DNA from: Clitoria ternatea
Taxonomy: Eukaryota > Streptophyta > Magnoliopsida > Fabales > Fabaceae
Length of the DNA stretch: 64,000 bases
Direction of reading: 5' to 3'
Assembly (NCBI GenBank): GCA_037962975.1
Contig: CM075669.1
Location: forward strand, 106,780,501 to 106,844,500
Numbering within the stretch: position 1 is the stretch's first letter; every line of letters starts with the position of its first letter. A model generated the notes under the pieces. That model worked only from the letters and a program-made list of their open reading frames with translations, was not told the DNA's origin and did no database searches. Positions 22,407-34,156 of the stretch are shown piece by piece. The translations under genes and the position numbers were made by a program.

Positions 22407-23980
22407 TGTTAACCCGGCGATAGCATCTCAAAAGTTCTTTTCCACCACCGGGTTTGTTAATTGGCAAGCGCACCAATCGTTTGTAGTTTTCAAAATTTAG
22501 ATATCGTTCCACTGGGATTGAAAGTCCAATAATAACAGTAATTTTCTATTTACTATGGTAAATAGGAAGGAATTTATAAACAAAAGAATAATTTATATAC
22601 AATTTATACAATATTCACAGGATAGCATGATTGAGTGGTTCATAAGATAAAAGAAAATAAAATCTATCTAAAAAAAAACGAGTTGCAATCTAGAATAGGT
22701 AAGATACTTGAGATAAACATAGATAAACAAATTATGTTGGAAATTGGATCCCTAATCTAGAATAACAATGAGGAACTCAAGACATGCATATTTAATCATC
22801 AAGTTTCATGTCATTGCAGCTTAAAATCATTATAACCGATCCCTCGTGATATAAATTCTAAGAATTCACCGTAAAGTCCGATCCCTCGTGAGCTTTCTCA
22901 GTAAAAACTTGCATTAAGACCTGGCCTTATGGCAACAATGATTAACAACCCCTATAGAATTGAGATACCAAGGGTATTCCAACTTTTTACTTTCATCAAA
23001 ACAAGTTTCAATACAGCATGAACAATCATTCTCCCGTTTGACATTCATACTAATAAAACAAGTTTCAATACACATGAAAATCATTCTCCCGTTTGACGTT
23101 CATATTAATAAAAGGTTAAAATACTAACATGGACTTGAATCATAAACATGCAGAGGTCGAATTCATAACATTATACTCAATAGATTAGTTCACCAATTCC
23201 AACATAAACAAATTAGTTACACATGGTGAAAGTAGAAACAACACTTACAGATTTTGACATTACGAAGACGATGGGAACTTCACGATATAATGATCACAAT
23301 ACACCGAAACACACTCAAGTATCTAGAAAACTATTCTAGAACTACAACTCACAAAAGAAGTACTCAAAGTCAAGCACAAGAGAGAAAAGAAATGCTATGG
23401 AATGGGATGGGATGGGATGATTTGAATGGTGTTGGATGGCCCTATTTATAGGGCTGAGCAAGGGTGCTGACGCTACGCATCCCTGTGACGCTACGCGTCA
23501 CACCCCTGACTCAGCCTCCATTAAACACTTGATAATGGCCACTTCAAATTATTAAATTTGATCATGCTTGGCCATATGGACATGTCTCCACCGATTTTTG
23601 GCCTTTCATGGTGAGTGGGATGGCCCTTGTGGCTGAGTGGAGTGCCCATTATTGGGTCCAAGTGGAGTGGTTGGTCAAAGTGGAGGTGGAGACCACGCAG
23701 CACTGACGCTACGCGTGGCTGTGATGCGTAGCGTCAGCATCAAAAATAGCTGTTGATGCTACGCGTGGGGTGAGGCTACGCGTCAGCTCCTCCAGTGTAA
23801 TTTTCTCTTGATTTCTTAACTTTTTCAATGCAAAACTAGAGAAAATTGATCAAGGGCAGATTATTTCCAACAACATCCATTTATTGAATTTAAATCCTAA
23901 TTTTCTAACAAATTAAACTAATTTTTATAATTTTTATGAAATTTTTATTCAAGCTTTTATTGAAAATTTGAGGACTAACA
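22407..23980 (-). repeat. LTR (5' in element sense) of the gag-only element
   Basis: 1574 bp partner of 17351-18941. The 17-bp length difference is explained by loss of one 18-bp repeat unit plus a 1-bp A-run change. Next to it lie the primer-binding site (inside) and TSD CCTAT (outside). Confidence 0.92.
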
Positions 23981-23985
23981 CCTAT

Positions 23986-25878
23986 ACGTCGAGACAGTTG
24001 CGACCATATAAGGTTAACTACCCCACGCATGATCTTGAATTAGCGGTGATGGTATTTGCTTTGAAGTTGTGGCGACACTACTTGTACGGTTCGAAGTTTG
24101 TGGTCTTTAGCAACCACAAGAGTCTTAAATATTTATTTGATCATAAGGAGCTTAATATGCGCCAACGACGATGGATGTAATTTCTAAAAGATTATGAGTT
24201 TGAATTGAGATACCATCCCGAAAAGGTAAATGTAGTGGCCGATGCTTTGAGTCGTAAATTGTTGCATGTTTCTGCTATGATGGTGAAAGAAATGGAGCTA
24301 ATTGAGCAATTCAGAAACTTGAACGTGGGTATGTAAATATATACTCCAAAGAAAATGTCTCTTGAGGTGTTGACGGTAGCTAATATGTTCCTTGAAACCG
24401 TGAAATTGCAACAACCCAAGGATGAGTACTTGATTGAGATGAAGGAAACTCAAGCTAATGGGAAAAAATTATTTTTGACGGAAGGCCATGATGGCATTTG
24501 GCGTGTGAAGGGCTGAATTTATGTTCCATCTGGTGGTGATTTAAGAAGATTAGTACTTCAAGAAGCTCACAAGAGTGTGTTGAGCATATATCCTGGTGGC
24601 ACAAAAATGTATCAAGATCTGAAGAAGAATTTCTGGTGGCCCAGTATGAAACGGGATGTGGCTAATTGTGTAGCCTCTTGCATTATTTGTCAAAAGGTTA
24701 AGGTTGAGCATCAGAAGCCATCTAGTTATTTGAGACCTCTTGATATCCCCGTTTAGAAGTGGGACGACATTGCTATGGACTTTGTTTCTGGATTACCCAG
24801 AACACGTACTGGAAATGATGCTATATGGGTGATTGTTGATCGATTGACGAAGTGTGCTCACTTCTTGCCCATGAATATGAAGAGTTCTTTAGATAAATTA
24901 GCATAATTGTACATTAAGGAGATAGTTAGACTACATGGTGTACCCTTGAGTATTGTGTCGGATCGCGACCCGCGGTTTACTTCCCGATTTTGGGGAAGCT
25001 TGCACGAGGCAATGGGTTCTAAGTTGAAGCTTAGTTCGGCATATTATCCACAAACGGATGGACAATCTGAGCTAACAATTCATAGCCTTGAAGATTTGTT
25101 GCGGGCTTGTGTATTGGAGCATAATGGTTGTTGGGAAAGATTCCTACCACTAATTGAATTTACATACAACAATAGTAATCATAGTTCTATTGGTATGGCT
25201 CCTTATGAAGTGTTATATGGTCGGAAAAGTAGAACTCTGTTGTGTTGGCTTGAAACTGGTGAGAGTTTGGCTTTGGGGTCGGAGTTGATTGGGGAGACAA
25301 ATGAACAGATTAAGATGATACAAGAAAAGATGAAAATTACCTAAGATCGTTAGAAGAGTTATTATGATAAAAGGAAGAAGCCACTTGAGTTCCAAGTTGG
25401 CGATCATGTGTTTTTGAGAGTATCAAGAGATAATGGTATTGGAAGAGCTTTAAAGAGCAAGAAATTAAGTCCTAAGTTCATTGGACCCTATGAGATTCTT
25501 GAACGAATCGGTGATGTGGCTTATCAGATCGCACTTCATCCGCGTCTTGCGAATCTGCATAATGTGTTTCATGTGTTGCAGTTGAGGAAGTATATTCTTG
25601 ATCCCTCGCATGTAATCCCAATTGATGATGTTGATGCGCGAGATGACTTAACTATTCCTCCTATTTTTGTTCTTATTGTCGAACGCTCCGTGAAGAAGCT
25701 ACGGAACAAATTGGTACCTTTTGTAAAACTTGCATGGAAGCATGGAAATATGGAGACGTTCACATGGGAACGTGAAGACAATATAAGAGCACGGTACCCC
25801 GATATGTTCGAATCCGGTATGTTAAATTTCGAGGACGAAATTTTCTTTTCGGTGGGGTGGATTGTAACACCCTAAATT
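23986..25878 (+). pseudogene. element B pol, rest of RNase H, integrase and tail, broken
   Basis: Resumes exactly where 17350 stops (TSRQLRPYKVNYPTHDLEL), with SNHKSLKYLF and NVVADALSRK of RNase H. The integrase zinc region (HKSVLSIYPGGTKMY ... CIICQK) follows, then the core with AMDFVSGLP, SDRDPRFT and the DGQSELTI box. Stops near 24178, 24333, 24514, 24754, 24904 and 25342-25352 mostly fit C-to-T or G-to-A decay of CAA, CAG, CGA or TGG. In the core, E is kept in QSEL, but the usual basic residue after it is lost. The tail is a chromodomain-like region (VKKLRNKLVPFVKLAWKHG) running into the LTR start. Confidence 0.88.
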
Positions 25879-28019
25879 TTAAAAAAAGGATTAATTAAGG
25901 AGATAAATATTAAATAATTATATTTAGGTTATTTAATGTTCTAAAATATTAGAAATAATTAAATTAAGATTTTTGGGGACTACTCATAATTTATTGGAGC
26001 CGAATAGGTTGGATTTATGCCCGATTAAAATATAGGTGTCGGACCAAGTATCTCTGATCGAGGTGATATTGGTCAGGGCTGTTAAGGATATTATTGGAAA
26101 TCTGAATATGTATTCAGAATAATTTTTGGATAAAGTATTGAGCCCGAACTGGGATCCTATTTAATTAAAAACAGAGAATCCTTAATGAGAAGATAAGATT
26201 AAATGACAAACTCTCACTTTTCCCCTACATTTTCACGCTGGCCCTCTTTTCTCAGCAAACATCTTTCTTCTCTTCTGTTCTACTCTCCCACTCATCTTCT
26301 TCTCTTCTTCAAAATCCACAAGGAGGTGGTGTGCCCTTTCTCCTTGCCATTTTCGTTTTCTTGGAGCTTGCAAGGAGAGTTTGGAGCTTGAAGTCTCACC
26401 CCCTTTCTCCCCATTTTCGTGTGGCTCCATTCCCCTTTTGAAAACCCACCCCCTTCTTCTGTTAAGGTAAACTCTTGCTATTTCTCAAGAGTATGAACTA
26501 TGAGTTTTTGGGTTTGGATGTTGGGAAAGTGATTTAATAAGTGTAGTTTGTGTAGAGAAGCCTTAAATATGTAAACACTAAGATGGGTTATCATAAATAC
26601 AAGCCTTAGTGGAAATAAATGAGGAAGGTGAATGTATGGTTGGAAGGTGATGAAGAATAAATGGGTATTAATGAGTGTTGTTGGGTTTTAAAGAAACCCT
26701 AAACCTATGATTTGGGGGAAATGTGAAATAAGAGTGGAGAAACATTTATTGTGTTAGATAATTGTTATTGGTGAGGTGAAATGATGTTATTAATGGTGAA
26801 TGACCATTAATAAAGCTTAATAGTTGATAATGGTTGTTGGGAACCATTAATATGGGAACCTATTAATGGGTTTGACATTAAAAATGCATAATAATAAATG
26901 TAGGCACCTAATCCATGGTGATTATGGTGGATTGAATGAAATAAATGGGAATTGAGAGTTAAAATGCTAGAAGACACCAAGTTGATGAATATATGAACAT
27001 TGAAATCTTGGTGGTTTGAATAGAAAATTAATTATGTGATATATTGTGATGTAGGAAAGAACCCCATCGACGAGGCGGCACATTCAGACCGTATTGATTA
27101 CTACTTCTCTTGAGATAGGAGGGGGTAACTATTCTACATGAATGATTTCATCCATTGATGATGTGAAAATATGTATATATGATTGTGTTTGATGATTGCT
27201 TGGGTAGATGATGTGATGATTCCATGATTTGAGTGCATTTAGAATGATTGATGTTATGTGGCATACGTTTGGGATGATGAATATGATATTATGTTGAACA
27301 TGTCGATGAAGTATGTTATGATGGTTTGAGACCATGTTTTGAATTAAAGTCAATGATGTGAATTATCCCAAATATGTATATGTGAATTAATAAATGTGAT
27401 TGCCACTAACTATCGATGTGTATAAGTTCCAATGCGAATTGGTAAAGATTGAGAATATTGAAATCCACTAAGTGGTAGTAGTGAATGAACGATTGATTGA
27501 GCGACATTTAGGATGCACAGTGTGAGAATGCATTGATTGGAATTTGCATCCATGGCATATCATAAGCTGTCTATATAGAATGTTAGGGGTTCCAATAGGC
27601 AGGCACAGTAGGAGGGTGACCCAGTGCACGGGTATACTGTTATTGCTCCCTAGTGATTTGGGGAATCACGAAGCTACCCTTAGTTTGGTGACGAGGTACC
27701 CTATGTGGCAGGCCTTGTGGGAGGGCAGCTCTGTGATGAGTAGTTTACCTCGGTGTCCGACGGGGCACGGCTCCCTTGATGTGTGTTCGGGGGAGGCCCG
27801 TAGCACTTTGTCAAGTAAGGCCATAATGTTGATCCACAAGTCACGGGGTGACAAGTGCTACAGATGGGCAAGAGTGATTTGGTACCAGTAAAAGTATGAT
27901 GTTGTAAGCATGCATGAATTGAGATATATGTGTACATATTTTACTAATGCATTAGGGGCATAGTAGCACACCTATGCTTGTCCCACATTTGATATGTTGT
28001 TGTGTCCCACAGTCGGATC
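25863..28019 (+). repeat. 3' LTR of element B, left piece
   Basis: Starts TGTAACACCC 34 bp after the TTCGAGGACGAA block. Ends at the GGATC target duplication of the solo LTR. With 30963-32665 the LTR is about 3.9 kb. No credible ORF; a pyrimidine-rich CTTCTTCTCTTCTTC stretch at 26260-26330 may be transcript leader. Confidence 0.8.
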
Positions 28020-28254
28020 TGAAACATCCTAAGGAAATTAAATAAAACCTGAAACAAAAGAAAATTTTTTCCCCAAATTCCGCACGACCAACAGGGAAAA
28101 ACTGGAACAAGAACCTGACCAAGGAAAGGAAAAACCGAGACGGAACGCTCCCGTGTTAGCAAGACTCCCAATCGTTAAAACAATGGTCAGCGGAAGGAAG
28201 TGCCTAAGCGGACCACGATTCGCTGGAGCGAAACCTTATTCGCCCAAGCGAACA

Positions 28255-29120
28255 AGGCACTCGGATAATCTCGACCACTCGGGATTTGACTCAGGTCCAC
28301 TCGGTATTTCACATCACTCGGTATCGAAGCTTAAGTTCACTCGGTAACCTTATCACTCGCAATCCAAACTTAAGTTCACTCAGGAATTATCCCCTCAGCC
28401 ATTACACTCGGAAACTATAAGTTCTCCCCACTCGGAATATTTTCCTCAGTCTCGTATCACTCGGAAATGTTCCACATATTTTTCACTCGGCTTACTTAAT
28501 CCTTCATACCTTGAAAATTCTACGGGGTCAAGTTTTGCTTAAAGATTTTAAGACTCCATTCACTCGGAAATACTCTAGCTCCTTTCCACTCGGGGAATTT
28601 CGAATAAGTTCATACTCGGGAAGTCTTTAAGTCAAATTCCCACTCGGAATTACATGTATCTGACAAAGGAAGGGAAAACAAAAACCGACAGTGGAAGAAC
28701 CAAGCTCAAGCGAAACCAATCAGCGTTCACTCGCTCAAGCGAGACCCAAACTCGCTTGGGTGAGACAGCCCATCTCGCTCGGCGAAACACCATTCGCTTA
28801 AGCGAACCAACCCAAAACCTTCATCCCATTCACACTCGCTGGGGCGAACCCTTATTCGCTGAAGCGAGTAACCCCACTCAGTATAACTTAACCTCAATTC
28901 ACTCGGGGTATATTATCCATTCTGCACTCGGGTAATACATTGACCCATTCCTACTAGGAGGAATTCACCAAGTTAAGTCACACTCGGACTTATTCTATAC
29001 TTACCCACTTGGAATCGCCCAACCCTTCTTCATTCAGAAGAGGGTCTCATATCTCACATCACCCGGATTTACCTTAGTCCTCACTTACTCGGAATCACGC
29101 AAGCGTTATACATTCAGTAG
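28255..29120. repeat. dispersed ACTCGG array in the solo LTR
   Basis: ACTCGG or CACTCGGTA variants recur every 20-40 bp, well over twenty times, interrupted by a cluster of CGCTCAAGCGA/CTCGCTTGGGTGAG palindromes at 28722-28870. Spacing is irregular, so this is not a simple tandem repeat. Confidence 0.75.
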
Positions 29121-29286
29121 AAAATAACCGTACACAACTTAGATATTTACCCGCATCATTACCCACTGAACCAGATAAAATACTTAACATTATATATATT
29201 GAAATATATTTGGTTTTACTCTCAATACCGAGAGAATTCAAATCCCACGCACTAAAGTAGAAAGTTAGACTAAGAGCCGGCCAAGG

Positions 29287-29296
29287 CTATATAAAA
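29287..29296 (+). promoter_or_regulatory. TATA box of the solo LTR
   Basis: CTATATAAAAC about 1.27 kb into the LTR, followed by a short TA dinucleotide run (29310-29325). It implies plus orientation of the LTR. Confidence 0.55.
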
Positions 29297-31835
29297 CCAT
29301 CTATACAATATATATATATATATGTATATCTCCACTATACAATGTACTTCCAGCAATCGGTGTTCTCCCATCATTCCACATTCCGAGCAACATCCACTGA
29401 AATATGGCCACAATAGGGGTGAGCTTATACATATAAAATGACAGTAATGACTCGGAAAACCTCAAGAATTCCACAACACAACATTAACTCATCAATCAAT
29501 CTATCATATGCACTGTCATTAAATGTATCCACATACGACAATCATTCAATCGGAATTTATTCAAATATCACATAGCCATGTCAATCATATTCCCTTATAC
29601 ACATAACCGCATTGAGCTCATCAAAAGTATAAGTGTGCACACATAAGTTTTCAGTCGGATCCGATCAGTTTTATTAAGTTTTATGTTGCAACATAGGCTC
29701 CAAGCCTTTTTCTCAGCTCTAAGCTGATCCGGCCATTTTACTGGTACCAAACCGTTTGCCCTCACACGTAACACAATCGCTCCAAGCGACAACGGGAGTG
29801 TTACGGGCGACCCCGAGTCCAACTCGGTAAGCTTGCCTTGAGTCCAACCCAAGGTCTTTAACCAAGCGTCCAACGCTGGTCCACGAGTGTTTCACTCGGT
29901 ATTTCCTTGAGTCCAACCCAAGGTCTTTTATTATTTTTCCCATGTATATTCATAAGTACAATAGAGGCATTTCACTCGGTAAAACTGTATATCACATGCA
30001 TCATATATATTCATGTTTTCATATGTATAAAAATCCCCACAGGAATCAACCAACAGTCCCACAATGTACACTCGGCGTTAGCAATATCAATACATATACA
30101 ACATGTTGTTAAATGTTAAGCTTCACACGGGACTGGGCATAACAAATCGTAACGCATGCACTCGGCCAACACAAATCCAGTACATTTTCATGCATTCACA
30201 CGTTTACTAACACATATTTCATGGACGGAGAAGGATATAACCTTACGTGACTCAGCTATCATACACACACGCCCGGTATTCGAAAGCCATCATCATATGA
30301 TTCACACAATCAACATATACACAACTATAAAATAAACATGTCATACAGTACTTTCACCCGGGATCCGTCCATAACTATGCATTTAAGATGTAAAGCTCCC
30401 CCTACCTTCTGAAAAGAGATAAGAAACTCCTCTATTTTCAGAGTTAACCCGTGCTCTGCTTTTCCACACTGATTTCATTATTCCCACGCTTCCACAGTCA
30501 CTCTCTCCTGCTCAGAAACCGTCACACCAGTTGAACACCACACACGCAGCTTGTGAGACTGGAAGCTGTTCCTCTACCGAACGATCCCTCCTTGCCAATA
30601 GTGGGGAACCTCAAGTCCTCCATAACACCACAGTTGCAACTGACTGACGAAGAAGAACGAAGAAGAAGGAAGGAGAAGGAGGAAAAAGAAGAAGAAGTGC
30701 AGAGGAAAAGGAAAGGTCCAGCGGGGATTTTTGAGAGAATGAAGAAGTGGTTCCTTCAGCACATGAGCCAAGAGAAAGTAGAGAGTAAGCGGGTGGGAGA
30801 ATGTGCGATGGCAGCCCCATCAAATCACATGTCATTTCTCATTACTCCCATCAGCATCAAGTTCTCTTATTTCAAATTAATTCTTAATTAATAATTAATC
30901 CTAGCTTGCAATAAATCTTAATTTTAATCTAGTCATTTATTTAATTAGGATGTTACAGGATCCGCATTTGATAATAATTCCTTTGTGCATATGCATTAGC
31001 TATAAGAGCATTTGCATATAGCTGGAGATATGCCTAGTTGAAAGCCTGTGATGGCGATGGATGATTGAGATATAAAGAGGAAAGAATTATGATACTAACA
31101 TTATGTGTATGATGATATTATTGAGAATACCAATGATTTGAATATATATGTTGTGGATGTGTATCTTAAGTATATAGCCTGTTGCTATGAATGATATAGT
31201 ATGTGAATGAAAATTATGGCGTTCTTGTGAAGTGTATCATGTATGAATATGTATAGATATCATCATAATGTATGACTTTGATACATTTGGATTATGTTAC
31301 TCACCTCCTAGTTGCCATTTTTAAGTTTGATATAGGTATGTTGTAAAATCCTACTTTTTCGAGGTTGAGGATTAGTGAAGGTAAATGTGGAAGGAATATG
31401 GGTGAGCCATGGCCGGTATATATGTATTCATTTTTTATAGCTTATAGTGTATATATGCTTATTTTGTAACTACTTTGATGATTGTTGATTTTGGAGGTCA
31501 TGTAGGAAAATGAGACCCTTGTGTGTATGACTTATTTTCATTAATGACCTTAACAATGTATGAATGATAAATGTGACGTGGATTCTGGCTAAATTTGATG
31601 AATGAATGAAGGTTTATATGAAAAATTGTGTTTTACACAGCATATATAGTAATAAGCTTATTTAGAATGTGATCCATGAGTTGGAATGAGAATTTATGAG
31701 TATGATTGTTTGGAGCAAGTTTTATATGCCTAGTATGATGTATATGATGTGTTAGATTTGATCAAATTGGCTTGGAAAGAGATTTTGTATATTGGGTTGT
31801 GAGGATTTAAGTTTTCTGTATAAGACCTGATAATC

Positions 31836-32290
31836 TCGCTCAAGCGAGATGGATTCTCGCTCAAGCGAGAATCCCTTGCATGAGTTATATGGCCTCTGGC
31901 CAATTCTCGCTTAAGCGAGAGTGGTCCTCGTTCAGGCGAGATAACCCTGCATCAGATATATGCATACTAGACGTTTCTCGCTCAAGCGGGTTCGCCTCCA
32001 CTCAAGCGAGTGCAGTGTGGAGTTGTTGTGGACGAGATTCGCTTAGTCGAATTGGTGTCTCGCCCAAGCGAGATTGCTTATGTATCAGGTAAGAGCTACT
32101 GGATGAATTTCGCTCAGGTGGGCCTGGCCTCGCTCGAGCGAAATAAGGGCAGTGAGGTTTTGTGTTTTTTTTTGCTTAAGCGAGCTTGCCTCGCTCAAGC
32201 GAGTGAGCGTGATTTCAATTCTGGAGCATTTTCGCTCACGCTAGCTTGCCTCGCCCAAGCGACCCCTGTGGATCTCACTCAAGCGAGATC
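31836..32290. repeat. CTCGCTCAAGCGAG palindrome array in LTR B
   Basis: A dozen or more copies of the near-palindrome CTCGCTCAAGCGAG and variants (TTCGCTTAAGCGAG, CTCGCCCAAGCGAG) spaced 20-50 bp. The centre alternates CTCAAG/TTGAGC. Similar palindromes occur in the nested solo LTR (28722-28870). Confidence 0.85.
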
Positions 32291-32370
32291 CCCTGATTCC
32301 AGTTTTCTCATTTTTGGCTTCTTTGCTTCCATTCTCTTGCTTGTTTTGGAATCCTTTGGTCATGAAAATG

Positions 32371-32394
32371 ATATTATTATTATTATTATTATTT
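32371..32394. repeat. ATT microsatellite
   Basis: About eight uninterrupted ATT triplets in LTR B. Confidence 0.8.
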
Positions 32395-32666
32395 TATATT
32401 TCTAATGTTTATAAATTGAGGAGGCATCTTTCATCCTTTTTTGGTTTAATAACTCTTAAATTTAATTACATCTTCTGCTTTTCCCTTGTGACGGTCTCGA
32501 GTCCGATCGTCCAAGGAGCACTTTGATACCTTCTCATATCTTCACATATGAGGTAGGTTGTTAAATGATCTGGGGTAATTACTTGGTATTATATTTATTT
32601 AATTTCTTCTACTTATAATTATTTTAAATCACAAAAAATTTACCCCTAATTTTAGGGGTGTTACAG

Positions 32667-34130
32667 GTGGTGTTCAGGTGGAAGATACTGGGGGTGATGT
32701 GGTTCAAGGTCAAGATACTAAAGGTGATGGTGTTTAGGGTCAAGATGCTGAAAGCGATGTTGTTCAGGTGGAGGCTATGCATGGTGTTGGAGTTCAGGTA
32801 GATGTTGTACATAAGGAGGGTGATAGCGTTAAGGCTATACATTGGTGTGGTTGAATGCGAGAATACTGATGCATGGAAGTGGTTACTAGACTTACTAATG
32901 GGGGATCTGGTAGAAGAGAGGTCTGCAAGGAGTTCATATTCATATAAGAGCAGCAGAAGGTAATTGCCTCAAATATTTCAATATAGTCCCCTATATATAA
33001 TTAGTTGTATCATTCTGGTCCCTTATAAATGTTAAGTTATTTCATTTAGGTCCTCTATATCTGTTTAGTTGTTTCAGTTTGGTCTGCGTACCTGTGACTT
33101 GATTTCCTCTATTTTACTTGCAATAAGCAGGGTGTGCAACATGCATTGGAGGAAGTTATACCTGGTGTTGAGCAAAGGTTCTGTATGAGACACATTTATA
33201 ATAATTTCAGGAAAAGGCACCCAAGCAAGAAATTCAAGGACCTGATGTGGAAGGAAACTAAATGTACATACACTTAGGCCTAGAAGAGACAAATACTGGA
33301 AATAAGGACTGTGAATGAGGATGCCTATAAGGAACTAATCAAGCTGCCACTTAGACATTGGAGTATGTCCAGATTCAGTTTCAATGTAAAATTTGACATA
33401 TTGGTCAATAACGTTAGAAACCTTTAACTCTGTCATATTGGGTGTGAGAGAAAAGCTCATAATCACCATGATTGAGGAGATAAAAACCTATATGATGGAG
33501 AGATAGGCTAACAACAGAACAAAAAGGATGGGGAAAGGTAAAGCGTGTCCACGGATAATGAAGAAGCTTGAGAAGGAAAAACAGTTAACTAATGTGTGGC
33601 TTGTGAGATAAGTTTTTTTTTTGTAATTTTAGCATGCATTTCTTTCCGAATATGATATGGTGTTCTTATAGGTGGTCCGGGGACAAACTTTACAAGGTCA
33701 AGCATCTGGAAAAAGGAGGGGAAAAATTCATTATTGATTTAGGTGGGAGAGAATGTTCATGCATGATATGGATGCTCACTGGGATACCATGCACCCATGC
33801 ACTAGCATGTATGAGAGAAATAAAAATGATGAGCTAGCCACTTGCATTTCCCCAATCTACTCAAAGGCCAAATACGCAGCATCCTACAAGCCAATTATCT
33901 ATCCCACACCTCGATAGAACATATGGGAACCAACTGGCTAGAATAACATACTCCACCCACCTTACAAGAGACAAACAAGTAGACCAAGGAAGTCAAGGAG
34001 AAAGGATAAAGTTGAAATGAATGATATTCGCATGTCAAGGAAGGGCCTAACCTCCAAATGTAGTATATGTAAGAAACCAGGCTACAAGAAGACCACATGC
34101 CCTTCTAAACCAATACCACAAGACACCTAA
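32667..34130 (+). pseudogene. Mutator-like (MULE/MURA) transposase, degraded fragment
   Basis: Starts with a Val/Gln/Asp repeat segment (VQVEDTGGDVVQGQ) typical of MULE N-termini. After an intron at 32960-33130 it gives VEQRFCMRHIYNNFRKRHP, the region just after the catalytic core, then LRHWSMSRFSFN and VNNVRN. A SWIM zinc finger (ECSCMIW ... GIPCTHALACM) lies at 33726-33816. A C-terminal zinc knuckle CSICKKPGYKKTTC has Tyr for the usual His. Frameshifts and stops are frequent (TAG near 32736, TGA near 32854, several after 33420). The DDE core itself is missing: N-terminal repeats run almost directly into the post-core region. Element B's LTR abuts its left side. Confidence 0.82.
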
Positions 34131-34156
34131 ACTGAAATCCCACCACCAAACCTAAT

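Larger units (their letters stand above)
17351..23980 (-). mobile_element. non-autonomous LTR retrotransposon with gag-protease only (TR-GAG-like)
   Basis: LTRs at 17351-18941 and 22407-23980 begin TGTTAACCCGG and end GGACTAACA on the plus strand. The 5-bp target duplication is CCTAT (17346-17350 and 23981-23985). The element reads on the minus strand: primer-binding site at 22381-22400, gag and protease at 22267-20147, then about 1.2 kb of non-coding DNA and a polypurine region at 18942-18960. Reverse transcriptase, RNase H and integrase are absent from the 3.5 kb interior. The gag style and tRNA-Asp primer resemble Athila/Tat relatives. The LTRs differ at about 20 sites by eye, so insertion is recent compared with its host. 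Confidence 0.9.
28020..30957 (+). mobile_element. solo LTR of about 2.9 kb
   Basis: Begins TGAAACATCCT and ends AGGATGTTACA (near-perfect inverted ends), flanked on both sides by GGATC (28015-28019 and 30958-30962). No gag, pol, primer site or second LTR lies inside, so this is a solo LTR left by recombination between the two LTRs of a full element. It has a TATA box at about 29288 and ACTCGG and CGCTCAAGCGA motifs. It sits in the LTR of element B. The family is not identified; its size fits Tekay/Del or Tat-type LTRs. Confidence 0.9.
16242..32665 (+). mobile_element. Ty3/gypsy element B, Tekay/Del-like, 5'-truncated by A
   Basis: Begins abruptly in pol just before reverse transcriptase and runs through RNase H, integrase and a 3' LTR (TGTAACACCC at 25863 to GGGGTGTTACA at 32665). 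It hosts two insertions: a gag-only LTR element (17351-23980) and a solo LTR (28020-30957). Removing both leaves a colinear pol-LTR order. The right flank is a MULE pseudogene. The gag end and 5' LTR of B are not in the window. Confidence 0.85.
30963..32665 (+). repeat. 3' LTR of element B, right piece
   Basis: Continues the LTR after the solo LTR and its target duplication. Ends CCCCTAATTTTAGGGGTGTTACA, complementary to the TGTAACACCCTAAATTTT start. Holds the palindrome array at 31836-32290 and an ATT microsatellite at about 32371-32394. Confidence 0.82.

Noticed and set aside
27544..27891. 115-residue ORF in LTR B
   Set aside because: No domain, opposite-strand ORFs of the same size, within an LTR.
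30553..30891. 112-residue ORF with Glu/Lys/Arg run
   Set aside because: Lies in the solo LTR, low complexity, no start context or conserved domain.
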